Part shown: piece after piece, positions 1 to 8,791 of the stretch | Position numbering within the stretch: the stretch's first letter is position 1 | Layout of the letters: each line of letters opens with the position of its first letter | Assembly: GCA_900756765.1 (NCBI GenBank) | Contig: CAAELE010000001.1 | Span: 65,277 to 129,276, forward strand | DNA from: an uncultured Collinsella sp. | Lineage (GTDB): Bacteria > Actinomycetota > Coriobacteriia > Coriobacteriales > Coriobacteriaceae | DNA: 64,000 bases | Direction: 5' to 3' | The notes under the pieces: generated by a model | The model's database searches: none | Seen by the model: the letters and a program-made list of their open reading frames with translations, nothing else | What the model was told of the DNA's origin: nothing | Translations under genes and position numbers: made by a program

Positions 1-1536
1 CTTATCGACCTGGCCGTTATCGACCGTGCCGATGTGACGCCCTCGACCGTCGCGCCCGATTCCATGCTGGGCCAGAGCCTGCGCGACCGTTACACCAAGG
101 TCGACGAGGTTCCCTTCGATTTCTCACGCCGTCGCCTGAGCGTAGTTGTCTCCGACGCCCAGGGCAAAACCCAGATGGTTACCAAGGGAGCTGCCGAGGA
201 AATGCTCGAGATCTGCTCCTTTGTCGAGGTCAACGGTATCGCCCGGCCACTCGCCGAAGACAAGCTCGCCCAAATTCGCAAGCAGGTCGCCGATCTTAAC
301 GCCGAGGGCCTGCGCGTGATTGCCGTGGCGCAGAAAACCGACCCGCGCTGCGTGGGCGAGTTTAGCATCGCCGACGAATGCGACATGGTGCTGATGGGCT
401 TTTTGGCCTTCCTCGATCCACCCAAAGCAAGTGCCGCGGGCGTCGTCGCCACCCTCGAGGCCAAGGGCGTGGCGGTCAAGGTCCTGACCGGCGACAACGA
501 CCGCGTCGCCGCCACCGTCTGCGAGCAGATCGGCATCGACGCGAGCAACGTCTTGCTCGGCTCCGAGATCGATGCGCTCGATGACACCGAGCTTGCCGAG
601 CGAGCCGAGAAAACCCATCTCTTTGCCAAGCTCTCGCCGCTGCAGAAGGCACGCCTGGTGCGCGTCATGCGCGAGCTGCTCGGCCACACCGTGGGCTTTA
701 TGGGCGACGGCATCAACGACGCCGCCGCCATGCGCGCGAGCGACTGCGGCATCTCGGTCGACTCCGCCGTCGACATTGCCAAGGAATCTGCCGATATCAT
801 CTTGCTTCAGAAGGACCTGGGCGTGCTCGAGCGCGGCATCATCGAAGGCCGCCGCACCTACGGCAACCTGCTCAAGTACCTCAAGACCACGGTGAGCTCC
901 AACTTTGGCAACGTGCTGTCCGTGACCGTCGCGAGCCTGTTCTTGCCGTTTTTGCCCATGAGCGCCCTGCAACTGGTGCTGTTGTCGCTGGTCTACGAGA
1001 TCGTATGCATCGCGCTGCCGTGGGACACCGTCGACGACGCCTGGACTGCCCGTCCGCGCGCCTGGGACGCCGCGTCCATCAAGGGCTTTATGCTCGAGCT
1101 GGGCCCCGTGAGCTCACTGTTTGACATCGTGACCTTCGCCGCGCTCTTCTTTGTGGTGTGCCCCGCCGCCGTGGGCGCAAGCTGGTCCGAGCTTGCCGCC
1201 GCGGGCAATGTCACGGGTATGGCGACCTTCGCTGCACTCTTCCAGAGCGGCTGGTTTGTCGAGTCCATGTGGTCGCAGACACTCGTGGTCCACATGCTGC
1301 GCTCCCCGCATCTGCCGAGCCCGCGCGACCACGCCGCGCCCGCACTGTGCGTTCTCACCGTGCTGGGTCTGGCGCTCGTCACCTGGCTGCCGGCAAGCCC
1401 CATCGCCGATGCGCTCGGCCTCATGACACTGCCCGCGGGCTTTTTCGCGCTGCTCATCGGCATCGTCACCGCCTACATCGCGCTCACCCAGCTGGCAAAG
1501 CGCCGCTACATCGTCCGCCACGGCGAGCTACTGTAG
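1..1536 (+). CDS. mgtA: Magnesium-translocating P-type ATPase, C-terminal part (partial)
   Basis: The reading frame is open from base 1, so the 5' part, including the phosphorylation DKTGT loop, lies outside the window; 511 codons are visible. It shows the nucleotide-binding KGAAEEM segment, the TGDN motif, the hinge GDGINDAAAM, and then a C-terminal set of membrane segments. The phrases LELGPVSSLFDIVTF and SGWFVESMWSQTLVVHM match the last helices of MgtA/MgtB (P-type IIIB), which bring Mg2+ into the cell at the cost of ATP. Frame and motifs are clear. The substrate is inferred from the family. Other Mg2+-linked genes occur at 33-36 kb and 40-42 kb, but they are not in the same operon. Confidence 0.9.
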   Translation, partial: LIDLAVIDRADVTPSTVAPDSMLGQSLRDRYTKVDEVPFDFSRRRLSVVVSDAQGKTQMVTKGAAEEMLEICSFVEVNGIARPLAEDKLAQIRKQVADLNAEGLRVIAVAQKTDPRCVGEFSIADECDMVLMGFLAFLDPPKASAAGVVATLEAKGVAVKVLTGDNDRVAATVCEQIGIDASNVLLGSEIDALDDTELAERAEKTHLFAKLSPLQKARLVRVMRELLGHTVGFMGDGINDAAAMRASDCGISVDSAVDIAKESADIILLQKDLGVLERGIIEGRRTYGNLLKYLKTTVSSNFGNVLSVTVASLFLPFLPMSALQLVLLSLVYEIVCIALPWDTVDDAWTARPRAWDAASIKGFMLELGPVSSLFDIVTFAALFFVVCPAAVGASWSELAAAGNVTGMATFAALFQSGWFVESMWSQTLVVHMLRSPHLPSPRDHAAPALCVLTVLGLALVTWLPASPIADALGLMTLPAGFFALLIGIVTAYIALTQLAKRRYIVRHGELL

Positions 1537-1637
1537 CAAGCAGGTGGAAAACACCCTGCCAGCTGCCGTTACCGCTACCGCAGCTGCCGACGCCGTTGCC
1601 GTTGCCTCTGCCGCCGCCGCAGTCTATCCCCTCAGCA

Positions 1638-1702
1638 GTTGCGGTGAAATAGTTCCTGTTTAAAGCCCCCTGACTTTAATTTAGGGACTATTCCACCGCA
1701 AC
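1638..1702. repeat. Imperfect inverted repeat, 20-bp arms
   Basis: Arms at 1638-1657 and 1683-1702 pair in 18 of 20 positions (GTTGCGGTG...CACCGCAAC). It lies about 100 bp after mgtA. There is no U-run, so it is not a standard terminator. A related but shorter palindrome is at 1926-1984. Confidence 0.7.
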
Positions 1703-1717
1703 TTATTGGAGGATTAG

Positions 1718-1897
1718 CTAGTCCTTGGGCGTCCAGGACCAGAAGAAGTTGATTAGGGACACACGCGAGGCGGCACCGGTCTTTTTGTTGATCGAGGAAA
1801 TGTGACAGTTGAGCGTTGAGCGCGGAATCGGAACATACGGGTGCAAAATCCCCACCAAGATCGTCGGTAGCAAGTGCCAGTCCATCCCACATCACGA
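1718..1897 (-). pseudogene. Possible remnant of a protein C-terminus
   Basis: On the minus strand a stop-free frame of about 59 codons ends at a TAG (1718-1720). It follows an in-frame TGA and has no start codon. The translation contains GMDWHLLPTILVGILHPYV and, near the end, ASRVSLINFFWSWTPKD. Codons in the last 25 positions favour C or G at the third base, as in real genes here. I do not recognise the family. It is best read as the decayed tail of a lost gene. It is also bordered by the conserved-loop hairpin at 1899-1927. Chance cannot be excluded. Confidence 0.35.
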
Positions 1898-1898
1898 C

Positions 1899-1927
1899 CA
1901 CTCATTTAAGTGCGTCCCCAATGAGTG
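1899..1927. repeat. Conserved-loop mini-hairpin (CGTCCCC family)
   Basis: Eight-bp stem CACTCATT / AATGAGTG around the loop TAAGTGCGTCCCC. The same loop occurs with other stems at 8643, 36673, 45170, 48673, 48777 and 48913. Confidence 0.75.
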
Positions 1928-1984
1928 CGACGGAATGGCCCCCTTGGCAGCTTAAAGCCGTCATGCAGGAACCATTCCGTCGCA
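1926..1984. repeat. Inverted repeat, 13-bp perfect arms
   Basis: TGCGACGGAATGG (1926-1938) pairs perfectly with 1972-1984. The arm resembles the GTTGCGGTGGAAT arm of the repeat at 1638-1702. Together they make up most of the 490-bp gap after mgtA, which otherwise shows only the gene remnant at 1718-1897. Confidence 0.65.
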
Positions 1985-2027
1985 ACCTCATGAAAGGGAC
2001 TGGGTTGTAAATGTTGGAGAAGAGCCG

Positions 2028-3341
2028 TTAGCGCCCGGGCGTCAGGATCACCAGCGCGTCGTGCTCAAAGGGATGCTGAGCCACGCGCACGGTGCCGTCA
2101 CCGTTGTCGCGAACGGGCAGCTTGGCGATGCGCTTGTCCTCCATGTCGAGGACCGTCGCCGTCCAGCCGCGCGCGCCGTCGAGCTTAAACTTGAGCGCCG
2201 TGGTGCGCGGCAGGTACGTGACGACACGATCGCCAACGCGCGCCACGCGAATGGCCTCGCGTGCATCATCGAGAAGCTCCTGCGCGGGGACCACGGCAAG
2301 TGCGTCGTCGCCAGCCGTAGCACCCAGACCGGCAAGCACGTGCTCGATCGCGCCAAAGTCCCAAACGCCCGCAAATTGCAGACACTCCTGCCAGCGGAAC
2401 GGCATGTCGAAGCCCTCGCCCAGCACCGAGCCCTGACTCTTGCTGGTCTGCCAGTTCCAAACACCGTGCGCGCCATAGGTCACACCCGCGCTGGCGCCGG
2501 CAAGGATCGACGACCACACGCTCGCGCGGCAGTCCTGCGCGGTAAAACGCCAGTACACGTTGCGCGACGCACCCATCTGCTCGTAACAGGGCTCGGAGTT
2601 GACCATCGGCTTTTTGGGGTAGTTGGCGATAAAGTCCTGCGGCAGGCGCCATGCCTCGGGCTGGCCCTCGTAGTTATGACCGGGCTGGAACATGTAAAAG
2701 TCCAAGCGGTCCAGGTACTGTGCCGGGATGGTACGGTTGCCGCGGTTGATATGCATGGTGCGCAACGCCTCGGGCGCGCGTTTGATGACCTCGTCTAGGG
2801 CGTCCTCGTAATAGGCGATCGCCTCGTCGCTGGTAAAGTCGGTATCGCCCGTCACCACGTAGACGGGGTCGAACTCGCCCAGGTTCTCGACGACGCGGGC
2901 AACGTGGGCACGGACCTCCTCGCGCGGCATAACCTCGGCACCGTAATGCTCGGCAATCTTGGCGCCCCAGGTACCGGGCACGTAGTTGCACCACATAAGT
3001 ACGAGCGCCGGACGAATGCCATGCTCGACGGCAGCGCGACACATGGCAGCAGCGCGGTCCCAGTACGCCTGGTTGGGACGGGACCAATCAAAGTGCACGC
3101 CGTCCTCGCTGGCATAGGGCCAAATGCCCAGATCGGGGCAGCAGCGATCCCACTGCGGCAGCGTGTTAATCTGCAGCACGTTCATGCCCTGCTCGGCGCG
3201 ACGGGTCAGATAGTAGTCCCAATCGGCCTCGGTAATGCTCGTAAACGCGCTCCAGCACGTATCGGCAAACCAAAAGAACGGTTTGCCCTCGCACAAAAAG
3301 CCGTCCTGACGACCGTTAACGGTCAGCTTTCCCAAACTCAT
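2028..3341 (-). CDS. DUF4038 apiosidase-like glycoside hydrolase
   Basis: A 437-residue cytoplasmic protein with no signal peptide. The N-terminal half carries the DUF4038 signature: KPFFWFADTCWSAF, then LTRRAEQGMNVLQINTLPQWD, and later YVVTGDTDF and MVNSEPCYE, a TIM-barrel fold related to GH140 apiosidases. The last ~90 residues look like the beta-sandwich often paired with it (PF12904-type). The start at 3341 is chosen because AAAGGA lies 7 nt upstream; an ATG two codons earlier is too close to that site. Its neighbours are a PTS permease (3550) and two hydrolases, which suggests use of plant or host glycosides. The exact sugar is unproven; apiose is one option, given the isomerase/kinase/transketolase cluster at 22-27 kb. 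Confidence 0.8.
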   Translation of the reverse strand: MSLGKLTVNGRQDGFLCEGKPFFWFADTCWSAFTSITEADWDYYLTRRAEQGMNVLQINTLPQWDRCCPDLGIWPYASEDGVHFDWSRPNQAYWDRAAAMCRAAVEHGIRPALVLMWCNYVPGTWGAKIAEHYGAEVMPREEVRAHVARVVENLGEFDPVYVVTGDTDFTSDEAIAYYEDALDEVIKRAPEALRTMHINRGNRTIPAQYLDRLDFYMFQPGHNYEGQPEAWRLPQDFIANYPKKPMVNSEPCYEQMGASRNVYWRFTAQDCRASVWSSILAGASAGVTYGAHGVWNWQTSKSQGSVLGEGFDMPFRWQECLQFAGVWDFGAIEHVLAGLGATAGDDALAVVPAQELLDDAREAIRVARVGDRVVTYLPRTTALKFKLDGARGWTATVLDMEDKRIAKLPVRDNGDGTVRVAQHPFEHDALVILTPGR

Positions 3342-3384
3342 CTGCATGTCCTTTCGTTTGATAAAGGAGTTGCGAACCGGCAGA

Positions 3385-3410
3385 TTCTTTCGCGGTAACC
3401 CCGCGCGAAA
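3385..3410 (-). promoter_or_regulatory. Hairpin in the leader of the DUF4038 gene
   Basis: CTTTCGCG and CGCGAAAG pair across a short loop about 45 nt upstream of the start codon. It may be a leader structure. No U-run follows, so its role is unknown. Confidence 0.35.
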
Positions 3411-3478
3411 GCCTCCGTCGTTTAGCAAGCCCTTGTGGGCGGGCACCTCCCATCCCAATCAGTCTACCTTGTAAGAAA

Positions 3479-3507
3479 GCCCCGCCGGGCTTGCGCCTGA
3501 CGGGGCC
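3479..3507 (-). terminator. Rho-independent terminator of the PTS gene
   Basis: On the minus strand GCCCCG...CGGGGC is followed by TTTCTT, 40 bp after the EIIBC stop codon. Confidence 0.7.
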
Positions 3508-3549
3508 CTGTCGTGTAGGTAAGGTCGTATGTGACCGAATGGCTTGGCC

Positions 3550-4977
3550 TTAGGCCTCCATCTCGGCGAGCTCCTCCTTGGAGAAGCCAGTGGCAAAGAC
3601 GACGGCAGCGGCGATGACAAAGGAGATGGCCATACCGACGATAGCCCAGACGGTGTTCATCTGGCCACCCTGCAGGTAGTTGGTGAAGACCAGGAAGTTG
3701 GAGGCACCGCCGGCCAGGTAGTAGGTAACACCCATGAGGCCGGAGAACACAGCGCCGATGGCACCGCCGATGAACATACCGAGCATGGTACGACGGAAGC
3801 GCATGAGGATACCGAAGAGCGCGGGCTCGGTGACGCCGCCGGCGATGGCGGAGATGACGTAGCCCAGGGCAAGACCCTTCTCGTCGGGGTTCTTCATCTT
3901 GAGGAAGGCACCGAAGGCGCAGCCCCAGACAGCGGCCATAGCGCAGTTGGTGGAAACGAAGACGAAGGGATCGTAGCCGGCGGCGATGATCTGAACCTGA
4001 GCGAGCAGGATGACGGGCATGTGCATGCCGCAGACCACGAAGAGCTGCCAGAAGGCGCCGAGGATGGCCATGACGATCAGGATACCGATACCGCCAAGGT
4101 CAGCAAGACCAAAGAGGGCGTTGGCGATAACGTTGCCGAGCTCGTTGCCGATCGGGGCAAGAACGATGAAGGCGATGGGGATCGTGACAATCATGGTGCA
4201 GAACGGCGTGAAGACCGTGGACAGCACGTCGGGCATGACCTTCTTAAAGAACTTCTCAACAAAGTACAGGACGGGCACCGAGAGGATGATCGGCAGGACG
4301 GACTGCTGGTAGTTGGCGGCGGCAATCTGAATGCCGTAGACGGAGATGATTCCGCCACCCTCCTGAGTCGCGACACTCACAACGGACGGGGCCATGAGAG
4401 CGCCGCCGAGGAGCATGCCCAGAACCGGAGAGGCGCCGAGCTTCTTAGCAGCGGCATAGCCCAGGTAGATGGGGATAAAGGTAAACGTGGCCTCGTACAG
4501 GGTGGTGTAGAGGAACGTGTAGGTCGGATCGGTATCGGAGATAACGCCGAGCATGGTGGGACCAAGAACCGCAGCGATGGTGCGGAACAGACCGCCGGCC
4601 ATGAGCAGCGGAATCAGCTGGGTCATGGAGCCCGACAGATAGTCGAGGATGATGTTGGGCAGGTTCTTGATCTCGAACTTCTCCTTGGGAGCGTCGAGGT
4701 TCTCGTCGACCGCGGCACCCTGCTTGACGCCGGACATGGCGACGAACTCGGCGAGCACCTTGGGCACGTTCTGGCCGATGATGACCTGGAGCTGGCTGCC
4801 GGCGAACTGGCAGCCCAGAACACCCTTGACCTTCTTGATCTTCTCCACGTCGGCCTTGTTGTTGTCCTTGAGCGTCAGACGCAGGCGCGTCATGCAGTTG
4901 GTGGCGACGGTGACATTTTCCGCACCGCCCACGAGCTCGAGGACATCGGTGGCAATCTGCTTGTTATCTACTGCCAT
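3550..4977 (-). CDS. PTS beta-glucoside-type transporter, EIIBC
   Basis: A 475-residue phosphotransferase permease. Residues 1-80 are an EIIB domain with the phospho-accepting cysteine in NCMTRLRL (Cys28). After a linker, residues about 100-455 form a multi-helix EIIC channel (for example the GGVTEPALFG segment). No EIIA domain is present, so the phosphate must come from an EIIA encoded elsewhere. The domain layout fits the glucose/beta-glucoside superfamily, and the substrate cannot be read from sequence. The start at 4977 has GGGGAGGG 5 nt upstream; an ATG five codons earlier has no such site. The promoter region carries palindromes shared with the isomerase operon at 26.8 kb. The 6-phospho-beta-glucosidase at 17.4 kb could process its product. 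Confidence 0.9.
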   Translation of the reverse strand: MAVDNKQIATDVLELVGGAENVTVATNCMTRLRLTLKDNNKADVEKIKKVKGVLGCQFAGSQLQVIIGQNVPKVLAEFVAMSGVKQGAAVDENLDAPKEKFEIKNLPNIILDYLSGSMTQLIPLLMAGGLFRTIAAVLGPTMLGVISDTDPTYTFLYTTLYEATFTFIPIYLGYAAAKKLGASPVLGMLLGGALMAPSVVSVATQEGGGIISVYGIQIAAANYQQSVLPIILSVPVLYFVEKFFKKVMPDVLSTVFTPFCTMIVTIPIAFIVLAPIGNELGNVIANALFGLADLGGIGILIVMAILGAFWQLFVVCGMHMPVILLAQVQIIAAGYDPFVFVSTNCAMAAVWGCAFGAFLKMKNPDEKGLALGYVISAIAGGVTEPALFGILMRFRRTMLGMFIGGAIGAVFSGLMGVTYYLAGGASNFLVFTNYLQGGQMNTVWAIVGMAISFVIAAAVVFATGFSKEELAEMEA

Positions 4978-5083
4978 GGGATCCCTCCCCATATCATCGT
5001 GTGCCTAATCGCTTGGGCGCAGGCACGCCTTTGGCCCGGTGACTATAACCCCTTACGGTTACCGAACCCTTGGATACGCTGTC

Positions 5084-5111
5084 GTAAACAATCTGTTTAC
5101 TGAACGTTTAC
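5084..5111. promoter_or_regulatory. Operator-like palindromes upstream of the PTS gene
   Basis: GTAAAC-AATCT-GTTTAC (5084-5100) overlaps CTGTTTACTGAACGTTTAC (5093-5111). Near-identical words occur at 26814-26866 before the isomerase operon. A site for a LacI-family repressor is likely, plausibly the one encoded at 27050. Confidence 0.6.
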
Positions 5112-5286
5112 AGCGCTTAGTTTACACGCAGCGTTGAATTTGTGGCAGTTTTGCCGTTTGCAGTCCGGTGAACGGTAGGAAATCGGGGGTGAACGTAATT
5201 GAATGCCAAGGCATTACATATAGTGCTGTTTATTTATAAATGGCCGTCTACGTGGGATTTTATATAATCTGTCACCCGAATTCCTT

Positions 5287-5300
5287 GTTGACTCATCAAC
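5287..5300. promoter_or_regulatory. Palindrome GTTGA-N4-TCAAC
   Basis: GTTGACTCATCAAC (TGTTGA/TCAACA arms) in the 490-bp divergent gap between the PTS gene and the hydrolase. Similar sites precede the gene at 42670. Confidence 0.45.
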
Positions 5301-5318
5301 AAAAGCCCTGCTAGATAG

Positions 5319-5338
5319 TAGTAAACGAGTGTTTAGTA
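5319..5338. promoter_or_regulatory. Second operator-like palindrome, hydrolase side
   Basis: TAGTAAAC-GAGT-GTTTAGTA, one mismatch from a perfect palindrome, in the AT-rich stretch upstream of the gene at 5468. It shares the GTAAAC half-site with the PTS-side operator. The rest of the gap (4978-5467) is AT-rich promoter DNA without a gene. Confidence 0.45.
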
Positions 5339-5467
5339 GTTCATTGAGTGTTTGATTTGACCGTTTACCGAGTTCATCTGCTTATTCTCTAATTCTGCTT
5401 TACACTAAACATGTTTAGATTGTATTGCCGCGATTGTTTGGTATTTGCGGCACAAAGGAGGCAGCTC

Positions 5468-6805
5468 ATGGAACTCAAATCGTGTACCTACGCAACCGTC
5501 ACCACCTTGGGCGACTTTGGCCCCTGGATCAGCAAGGTCGTTCTCGACCTGCCCTGCACCGTGCGCGCCAACGATATCGATGCGAACACTTTCCATATAT
5601 ATGCAGAGCGTCACGAGCGCACGGGCGAGGTCCTGATGCGCAAGGAGCACGGCGCCGACCATGCCGCGCCCTCCGTGGGTTACATCGACGTTCTCGCCGC
5701 GTATCCGTGTGACGAGAACGGCCGCAAGCTCGCCGTGGGCACCCATGTGGCACTCGAGGTTGCCGAGCAGCGCCTGACCAAAAAGATCGAAGGCAGCGTC
5801 CTGGGCTCGCGCATGCTCGATGACCAGCTGCGCATCACGCAGCTCGCGGCTCTTCCCGGCAACGACGGCGACGACCCCACCTGCGGCCTGGTCTTCGATA
5901 CCTGTCGCGGCGACATCTGCCCCGCGCTCAAGGGCTGGAGCAATGCCGTACAAAAGACCGCCGTCAATGGCATCGCGCTCGAGTACGGCTTCTTTGAGCC
6001 CAGCTTTAAAGCCGAGGACTCTGCCTGCTTCAATCCGTTCGCGCCCGAGGGCATAGTCGTGCCCCAAAAGGCCCCGCTCGTGGTGTACCTGCACGGCGCC
6101 GGCGAAGGCAAGGGTTCCACGCAAGGCGAGGGCCCCGCGCGCGCCTATATCGGCAACCGCGTGACAGCCCTCTCGCAGCGCCAGATCCAGCGCTACTTTG
6201 GCGGCTTTGCCTGGGTGCTCGTACCGCAGTCTCCCACGTTTTGGATGGATAACGGCGTCGAGCAGCTTGGTCGCTCCAACCAGAGTATCTACTCCCCCGT
6301 GCTCAAGGCGCTCATCGACGAGTTTGTCGCCGAGCATGCCGAGCGCATCGACACCGATCGCATCGTGGTCGCCGGTCTTTCCAACGGCGGCTTTATGACC
6401 TTGCGCCTGTGCGCCGACTACCCCGATTTCTTCGCCGCGGGCCTTCCCTGCTGTGCCCCGTGGTTCAACGCCACGGACGAGGACGTAGCCGCGCTTGCCA
6501 AGACACCGCTGTGGTTTACGCACTCCAAGGGCGACGAGCTCGTGTCGCCGCAGCAGACCGTGCTGCCGCTCACGGCGCGCCTGCGTGACGCCGGAGCCAA
6601 CGTGCACCTCACCTACTTTAGCCATGTCGAGGACCTGACCGGCGTGCATCGCGAGGCCGACGGCTCGCCTAAGAAGACGTTCAACCACGGCGTATGGATC
6701 CACCAATTCAACGACCTGTGTTATCAAGACTTCGACGGGGGCAACGTGCTCATCGACGGCGAGCCGGTGGGCTGCTGGGGGTGGTCGGCCAGAGTTTCGA
6801 GGTAG
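5468..6805 (+). CDS. Alpha/beta hydrolase, esterase or peptidase-like
   Basis: A 445-residue protein without signal peptide. The N-terminal ~180 residues look like a beta-rich domain. The C-terminal part is an alpha/beta hydrolase: oxyanion segment VVYLHGAGEG, nucleophile elbow GLSNGG (Ser), an acid in HSKGDELVSP and a late His in NHGVWIHQF. The layout resembles the PHB-depolymerase/feruloyl-esterase-like class. The start at 5468 follows AAAGGAGG by 6 nt; upstream in-frame ATGs lack a ribosome site. It is divergent from the PTS gene and may share operators with it, which suggests removal of acyl groups from imported sugars. This role is inferred. Confidence 0.75.
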   Translation: MELKSCTYATVTTLGDFGPWISKVVLDLPCTVRANDIDANTFHIYAERHERTGEVLMRKEHGADHAAPSVGYIDVLAAYPCDENGRKLAVGTHVALEVAEQRLTKKIEGSVLGSRMLDDQLRITQLAALPGNDGDDPTCGLVFDTCRGDICPALKGWSNAVQKTAVNGIALEYGFFEPSFKAEDSACFNPFAPEGIVVPQKAPLVVYLHGAGEGKGSTQGEGPARAYIGNRVTALSQRQIQRYFGGFAWVLVPQSPTFWMDNGVEQLGRSNQSIYSPVLKALIDEFVAEHAERIDTDRIVVAGLSNGGFMTLRLCADYPDFFAAGLPCCAPWFNATDEDVAALAKTPLWFTHSKGDELVSPQQTVLPLTARLRDAGANVHLTYFSHVEDLTGVHREADGSPKKTFNHGVWIHQFNDLCYQDFDGGNVLIDGEPVGCWGWSARVSR

Positions 6806-6815
6806 CCATCCCATC

Positions 6816-6942
6816 GGGGGCCCTGACCTTTAGTTTTGTAAACGTCCTCGCGCATGAGCCCCGCTTTTCCTGCTCCTTCGGAGCATCGGATAAGCGGGGC
6901 CCGCGCTGCGGAATGTTTACAAAACTAAAGGTCAGGGCCCCC
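6816..6942. repeat. Perfect 28-bp inverted repeat with nested hairpins
   Basis: Arms 6816-6843 and 6915-6942 are exact reverse complements over 28 bp (begin GGGGGCCCTGACCTTTAG). The 71-bp loop holds two further stems, GCCCCGCTT/AAGCGGGGC and TGCTCC/GGAGCA. It starts 10 bp after the hydrolase stop codon. There is no U-run, so it is more than a simple terminator. Confidence 0.9.
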
Positions 6943-7071
6943 TAAGTTAACATTGTTCGAAACGCTGGACGAGCGCTTCCGGCGGGCCGCCGGGTCGATG
7001 GCGATGGGGGCGTGGGTCCCGTCTTGCCTTGCGCGTAACTGGCTGAATTGATTTTGATTGGAGCTGTTCCT

Positions 7072-8583
7072 ATGTCCCAAGAGTTAACTCGGGTGATTGT
7101 TACCACTGATATGGAAGTCGACGATATGAACTCACTCGTTCATTTGGCTCTGTATCTTAATGTGCTTGATGTTCAGGCTGTGGTGTATACGGCTTCGCAG
7201 TATCACTTTCTTGGCGATGGCGTCCATACGCTCGGCGAGGTGAATTCGCATTGGCAGACTAAGGGGCGTCGCTCTTACGAGTGGGCTGTTGTGCCTCATG
7301 AGCCCGATCCGCTGGCCGGGGAGCTTCGTGAGTATCGTCCGTTTCCCGAGCATTGGATCGAAAGTCTCTGGAGTAATGAGTATGCCCAGGCTTGGCCGCA
7401 GTTGCAGGCGAATGCGGACGCTGCCGGTGAGCCGCCGTTTCCCACGCCTGCCCAGATGATCGAGCGCACCTTTGTGGGAAATGTTGCTTTTGAGGGCGAT
7501 GTGCGCGAGGAAACACCAGGTTCGCGGGTCATCGCCGACGCCATCATGGACGACGACCCGCGTACGTTATGGCTGCTCAGCTGGGGTGGCATGAACACCA
7601 TCGTTCGCGCCCTTATGAGCATTGCCGAGCGTTATCGCGCCACGCCCGAATGGCCCGCCGTGCAGCAGCGGGTCTATCAGAAGGTGCGCGTGATGGGCGT
7701 TGCCGATGGCATAGGGCAGGACAACTCATGGCTCGACCATGGACGCGAGCTCTTTCCCGAGCTCATCTTTTGGCGCGTGCCCTATATGTATGGCGGCTAT
7801 GTCGACGCCAAGATGGCGCAGCCCGATTCGCTGCCGTTGTTTCAGGCTCCTTGGCCCGAGCAGAATCTCACGCAGGGCAACGGCCCCCTCATGGCGCGCT
7901 ATATGCTCTATGGCGATGGCAAGGTCTACGAAAACGAGCCCGAGCGCTTTCAGTTTGGCAAGCATGCCCGTCTGGATTGGGGTCTAGAAGGCGTGCCCGC
8001 GATGCAGTTTGAGCGCTGCGACTTTATGGGCGAAGGCGACAGCATGACCTATATTCCGCTGCTGCCGTTTGGCCTGCGCGGTATCGATGACCGCGGCTTC
8101 GACACACTGCTCGGCCGCATGTTCCTCGACGGTCACCCCGACTCGGACGCACCCACTGGTTTTGCCGCCTTGGGTACACCCGCGAGCAGCAACCTCAATC
8201 CTTACCTGCGCGCCTATCAGGAAGACTTCGCCGCCCGCGCGCAATGGTGTGCTCATGATCCGGCCATCTGCTCGCATCCGGCACGTGTTGTCGAGGCCAC
8301 GGCCGACCGCAGTGCCACAGCAGGCGAGCGCGTCGCCCTTGCAGCGACCATCGTCGACCCCGACGGCAAGGGCTTTGATGCACATTGGGATGTCGCCATG
8401 GACCCGTCGAGCTATGCAGGCGTGCAGGATCTTTCGGTGTGGCAGGAATGCACGGTGAGCACCACTTTTATCGTGCCCGCCGACGCGCAGCCCGGCGACC
8501 GCTTTGTGCTCACCCTCACCGTGCAGACGCGCACCGAGCGCCCCTGCAGCCGCTACGCCCAGGTCGCCGTGACCGTGGCGTAG
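7072..8583 (+). CDS. Sde182/DUF1593 nucleoside-hydrolase-like protein
   Basis: A 503-residue protein. The N-terminal ~330 residues carry the DUF1593 fold, related to nucleoside hydrolases: VIVTTDMEVDD near the start supplies the acidic Ca-binding-type cluster, followed by LWLLSWGGMNT and DNSWLDHGRELFPEL. The C-terminal ~100 residues (from about ATADRSATAGERV) form the beta-sandwich typical of Sde182 C-termini. No signal peptide is seen, so it acts inside the cell. The start at 7072 has GGAG 8 nt upstream. Family members are linked to glycan or glycoside breakdown, but no substrate is established. It probably has its own promoter, since the long inverted repeat separates it from the previous gene. 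Confidence 0.75.
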   Translation: MSQELTRVIVTTDMEVDDMNSLVHLALYLNVLDVQAVVYTASQYHFLGDGVHTLGEVNSHWQTKGRRSYEWAVVPHEPDPLAGELREYRPFPEHWIESLWSNEYAQAWPQLQANADAAGEPPFPTPAQMIERTFVGNVAFEGDVREETPGSRVIADAIMDDDPRTLWLLSWGGMNTIVRALMSIAERYRATPEWPAVQQRVYQKVRVMGVADGIGQDNSWLDHGRELFPELIFWRVPYMYGGYVDAKMAQPDSLPLFQAPWPEQNLTQGNGPLMARYMLYGDGKVYENEPERFQFGKHARLDWGLEGVPAMQFERCDFMGEGDSMTYIPLLPFGLRGIDDRGFDTLLGRMFLDGHPDSDAPTGFAALGTPASSNLNPYLRAYQEDFAARAQWCAHDPAICSHPARVVEATADRSATAGERVALAATIVDPDGKGFDAHWDVAMDPSSYAGVQDLSVWQECTVSTTFIVPADAQPGDRFVLTLTVQTRTERPCSRYAQVAVTVA

Positions 8584-8642
8584 CAAGGACGGCACCCACA
8601 TTCGGCAGCCGCCACATTCGGCATGGAGTCTCCCCAACTGCC

Positions 8643-8669
8643 ACTCATTTAAGTACGTCCCCAATGACT
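8643..8669. repeat. Conserved-loop mini-hairpin (CGTCCCC family)
   Basis: ACTCATT / AATGACT (one mismatch) around TAAGTACGTCCCC, 60 bp after the previous stop codon and followed by a GACTAGTC word. Confidence 0.65.
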
Positions 8670-8791
8670 AGTCAAAAATGGGCCATGTGTCCCAGTTGTG
8701 GAGACTCCTTGAGCCGTCTGGGTATCGTGAAAGATTGCGCGCTCCCCCATCATCAAAAGTGACACACGCTACCTGTTGATGGGAGGCAGCC

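Noticed and set aside
1632..1901. 89-codon minus-strand frame starting MVVMWDG
   Set aside because: Codon pattern is poorer than the neighbouring frame that ends at 1718, which looks more like the true remnant.
3544..5103. Long plus-strand reading frame opposite the PTS gene
   Set aside because: It is the antisense of a clear EIIBC gene; composition is Asp/Gly/His-rich as expected for an antisense frame.
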